Origin: CBDFKU01 sp965248975
Lineage (GTDB): Bacteria > Chloroflexota > Dehalococcoidia > Lucifugimonadales > JAGWBF01
Reading direction: 5' to 3'
NCBI GenBank assembly: GCA_965248975.1
Contig: CBDFKU010000019.1
Span: 186,001 to 250,000, forward strand
Length of the DNA: 64,000 nt
The notes under the pieces: model-generated
Database searches by the model: none
Told to the model about the DNA's origin: nothing
Seen by the model: the letters and a program-made list of their open reading frames with translations, nothing else
Position numbers and translations under genes: made by a program
Part shown: one piece after another, positions 62,026 through 64,000 of the stretch
Position numbering within the stretch: position 1 is the stretch's first letter
Layout: the number at the start of each line of letters is the position of its first letter

Positions 62026-62080
62026 GCCAGGCCGGTCCCTTACCCCGTCCGCGGGGGGGGGGTTAAGGTGGGAGCGCCAC

Positions 62081-62114
62081 CCCCATCCTGACCTTCCCCC
62101 GTCGAGGGGGAAGG
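62081..62114. repeat. REP-like palindromic element, family A copy 2
   Basis: CCTTCCCCC (62092-62100) / GGGGGAAGG (62106-62114) around GTCGA, preceded by CCCCATCCTGA. Same stem and similar left flank as 9919-9953. A run of ten G lies just upstream at 62053-62062. Confidence 0.6.
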
Positions 62115-62130
62115 AACCAGTTGCGTCCGC

Positions 62131-62159
62131 TTGACAACCAGTGTTCTGGCTAGTAGGGT
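62131..62159 (+). promoter_or_regulatory. Candidate promoter of the nitronate monooxygenase gene
   Basis: Perfect TTGACA (62131-62136), 17 bases, weak TAGGGT (62154-62159). Confidence 0.4.
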
Positions 62160-62229
62160 CGTCCCTACAGGGCTCCGGTCCCGCGGGACCGTGAGTGCCC
62201 TCCAACGCCGAGATCGACGGGAGGCACCA

Positions 62230-63357
62230 ATGGCGAAGCCCACCTTGCGCACCAGCATCTGTGACTTCCTGGACATCGAGTACCCCGTGATCCTGGCCGG
62301 CATGGGCGGCAAGGGCCGGGCCACACCGCCGCCCCTGGTCGCCGCCGTCTCCAACGCCGGCGGTCTGGGGGTAATGGGGGCCTCCGCGCTTAGTCCCGAA
62401 GAGGTCCTTCGGAGGATCCGCGAGATCCGGTCCATGACGTCCAAGCCCTTCGGTGTAGACGTCCTCCTCCCGGCCAGCCTTGCCGACACAGAGGAGACTC
62501 GCTCGGCCGTACGCCTCAAGCTGCAGCGGGAGTACCCCAAGCACGTGGAGTTCATGCGCAGCCTGATGAAGGAGTTCGACCTGCCCGACGTAAAGGTGGA
62601 AGACGAGATCGTCATATCTCCCGGCCAGATCAAGGAGCAAGTCGACGTGGTTCTGGAAGAGAAGGTGCCCGTGTTCGCCGCCGGCCTGGGAGACCCGGCC
62701 TGGGTGGTGCCCCTGGCCAGGGAGAAAGGCGTCAAGACCATCGGCCTGGTGGGCACCGTGCGGGCCGCCATGCGTCAGGTGAAGGCGGGGGTGGACGTGG
62801 TGGTAGCCCAGGGGTACGAGGCCGGCGGCCACACCGGCCGGATCGCCAACTTCCCGTTGATTCCCCAGGTGGTGGACGCCATCAGTCCCACGCCGGTTCT
62901 GGCGGCGGGTGCCATCAGCGACGGTCGCGGCCTGGCCGCGGCCCTGGCGCTGGGAGCCGTGGGCGCCTGGGTGGGCACCGCCTTCCTCACCGCGGAGGAG
63001 TGCTGGCTGCCCGACGTCCACAAACAGCAGATCTTGGACGGAAGCTCGAGCGATTTCGTGATCACCAGGGCATACACCGGCAAGACCGCCCGGGACTATA
63101 AGAACGTGGTGATCGACGCATGGGAAAACTCCGGCCTGGACCCGTTGCCCATGCCCCTCCAGGGCGTGCTAGTGCAGGATTTCGTGGAAGCGGCGGAGGT
63201 GGCCGACCGCTACGACCTGACCAACAACCCGGCTGGACAGGGCGGCGGGATGCTCAAGGAGTTCAAGCCCGCAGCCCAGATCATGGAGGAGATGATCCGG
63301 GGAGCCGTGGAGGTCCTGGGTGGCCTCCAGGGCAGCCTGGAGCCGGCGGCGCGCTAG
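62230..63357 (+). CDS. Nitronate monooxygenase family flavoprotein
   Basis: 375 residues from the ATG at 62230 with GGGAGG upstream; an earlier in-frame start at 62131 falls in the promoter. FMN-binding TIM barrel of the NMO/2-nitropropane dioxygenase family: YPVILAGMGGKGRATPPPLVAAVSNAGGLGVMG (conserved opening, about residues 18-50), VAQGYEAGGHTG with the catalytic-type His near 205, VLAAGAISDGRGLAAALALGA and GTAFLTAEE. FMN-dependent oxidation of nitronates is known in the family; many homologues act on other substrates. Confidence 0.92.
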   Translation: MAKPTLRTSICDFLDIEYPVILAGMGGKGRATPPPLVAAVSNAGGLGVMGASALSPEEVLRRIREIRSMTSKPFGVDVLLPASLADTEETRSAVRLKLQREYPKHVEFMRSLMKEFDLPDVKVEDEIVISPGQIKEQVDVVLEEKVPVFAAGLGDPAWVVPLAREKGVKTIGLVGTVRAAMRQVKAGVDVVVAQGYEAGGHTGRIANFPLIPQVVDAISPTPVLAAGAISDGRGLAAALALGAVGAWVGTAFLTAEECWLPDVHKQQILDGSSSDFVITRAYTGKTARDYKNVVIDAWENSGLDPLPMPLQGVLVQDFVEAAEVADRYDLTNNPAGQGGGMLKEFKPAAQIMEEMIRGAVEVLGGLQGSLEPAAR

Positions 63358-63363
63358 CCGACC

Positions 63364-64000
63364 CTACTGGTCCAGCTTGTAAACCCGGATGGCGTTCTCC
63401 CGGAGAAACTGGCGCTGGGACTCGGGCCGCAGTCCCAGATCGGCGATCTCCGTCATGGCCCGCTCCATGTCGATGACCGGGTAATCGCTGCCGAAGATCA
63501 CCTTGTCCCGGCCCCAGCTGTCGATGAAGTGGACGAACTCCTGCTTCCAGTAGCGGGGTGAGTAAGCATCGGAGCCGATGTACACGTTGGGGTGCTTCCA
63601 GGCGACGGAGATCATCTCCTCAACCCAGGGCCATCCGGTGTGGATGCCGATGAGCTTGAGCTCGGGGAAGTCGCACGCTATGGTGTCCAGCAGGATGGGC
63701 CGTCCCACCGACCTCATGGGCGGGCGGTCGTCGATGTAGATCAGGCAGTGCCCCACCTGCATCTGAATGGGAATATCCAGCTCGACGCACTTGGCGTAGA
63801 AGGGGTAGTACCTGCGATGGTCGGGCTCCAGGTCGAACCAATGGGGGTACAGATGGGCCCCGACGAATCCCAGCTCCTTCACCGAGCGCTCCAACTCCCT
63901 TACACCGTCCATCCCCTCCAGGGGGTCAATTCCCGCCAGTCCGTAGAAACGGTCGGGGTGCGCCTGGACCGCCTCTGCCACCGCCTCGTAGGGCACTGAG
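63364..64000 (-). CDS. Amidohydrolase family 2 protein (N-terminus beyond the window)
   Basis: At least 210 residues; the frame is open to the right edge, so the N-terminus with the first HxH motif is missing. Amidohydrolase-2 (PF04909; decarboxylase-like TIM barrel): FYGLAGIDPLEG, GFVGAHLYPHWFD, YPFYAKCVELDIPIQMQVG, LKLIGIHTGWPWVEEMI and the metal-ligand Asp in KVIFGSDYPVID. Related to ACMSD/gamma-resorcylate decarboxylase and similar hydrolases. Convergent with the nitronate monooxygenase, 6 bases apart. Confidence 0.88.
   Translation of the reverse strand, partial: SVPYEAVAEAVQAHPDRFYGLAGIDPLEGMDGVRELERSVKELGFVGAHLYPHWFDLEPDHRRYYPFYAKCVELDIPIQMQVGHCLIYIDDRPPMRSVGRPILLDTIACDFPELKLIGIHTGWPWVEEMISVAWKHPNVYIGSDAYSPRYWKQEFVHFIDSWGRDKVIFGSDYPVIDMERAMTEIADLGLRPESQRQFLRENAIRVYKLDQ

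Noticed and set aside
61345..63021. 558-codon frame that includes the isochorismatase
   Set aside because: Only the last 208 codons match the family. The upstream part is antisense to the nitronate monooxygenase and crosses its promoter; the ATG at 61971 has a ribosome-binding site.

Overview
The window looks like a high-GC chromosomal segment of a free-living bacterium, most plausibly a Chloroflexota of the SAR202/Dehalococcoidia type. That placement is an inference. It rests on the mix of luciferase-like flavin oxidoreductases, CaiB/BaiF CoA-transferase, Mo-hydroxylase maturation genes, MmgE/PrpD, nitronate monooxygenase and a cobalt-type nitrile hydratase, together with the giant PKD/CARDB surface protein. 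No rRNA, tRNA, CRISPR array, integrase or transposase was seen. GTG and TTG starts are common. About fifteen promoter candidates have TTGxCx-type -35 boxes and mostly 17-bp spacers, as expected for a housekeeping sigma factor.

Layout. 1-0.8 kb: a lower-GC DUF5131 (three-Cys) gene with its own near-consensus promoter. 0.9-6 kb (+): xdhC, a MobA-like cytidylyltransferase, a class III CoA-transferase, an SDR and an M24 peptidase. 6-11.7 kb (-): ilvD, tldD and tldE, with a low-GC AbiU2-like gene inserted between tldD and tldE. 11.7-18.3 kb (-): a compact catabolic operon (2-hydroxyacid dehydrogenase, FGGY kinase, class II aldolase, a small unknown protein, epimerase, nucleoside hydrolase, ornithine cyclodeaminase-like protein). 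18.3-26 kb (-): a hopanoid operon (polyprenyl synthase, hpnH, hpnG, hpnA, squalene-hopene cyclase, YjbQ, squalene synthase) behind a promoter with an inverted repeat at the predicted start point. 26-38.8 kb (+): a secreted protein followed by what was almost certainly one gene for a surface protein of about 3,500 residues (signal peptide, FN3/Ig-like repeats, cohesin-like domain, PKD repeats, CARDB repeats, C-terminal membrane anchor), now read as four pieces. 38.9-50 kb: Ldh-type dehydrogenase, phosphatase, tilS, DUF6282, a DipZ-like thioredoxin, aldehyde dehydrogenase with a LuxR regulator, two tandem trypsin-like proteases plus a remnant of a third, an LLM oxidoreductase and pyrD. 51-59 kb: a degradative block with a three-subunit nitrile hydratase/thiocyanate hydrolase-like enzyme, two LLM/SDR enzymes, an MFS transporter and three unusual alpha/beta hydrolase-fold proteins. 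59-64 kb: a DUF4097-type lipoprotein, MmgE/PrpD with an isochorismatase-like hydrolase, nitronate monooxygenase and an amidohydrolase running off the end.

Two points matter most. First, the three alpha/beta hydrolases at 51.4, 54.5 and 58.3 kb all have histidine at the nucleophile-elbow position and lack the usual C-terminal catalytic histidine; this is a coherent non-canonical group next to a nitrile hydratase operon. Second, at least five genes are split by single-base shifts and one by an in-frame TAG. Three of the shifts are repaired by adding one base to a homopolymer, so base-calling or assembly error must be excluded before any of them is called a pseudogene.
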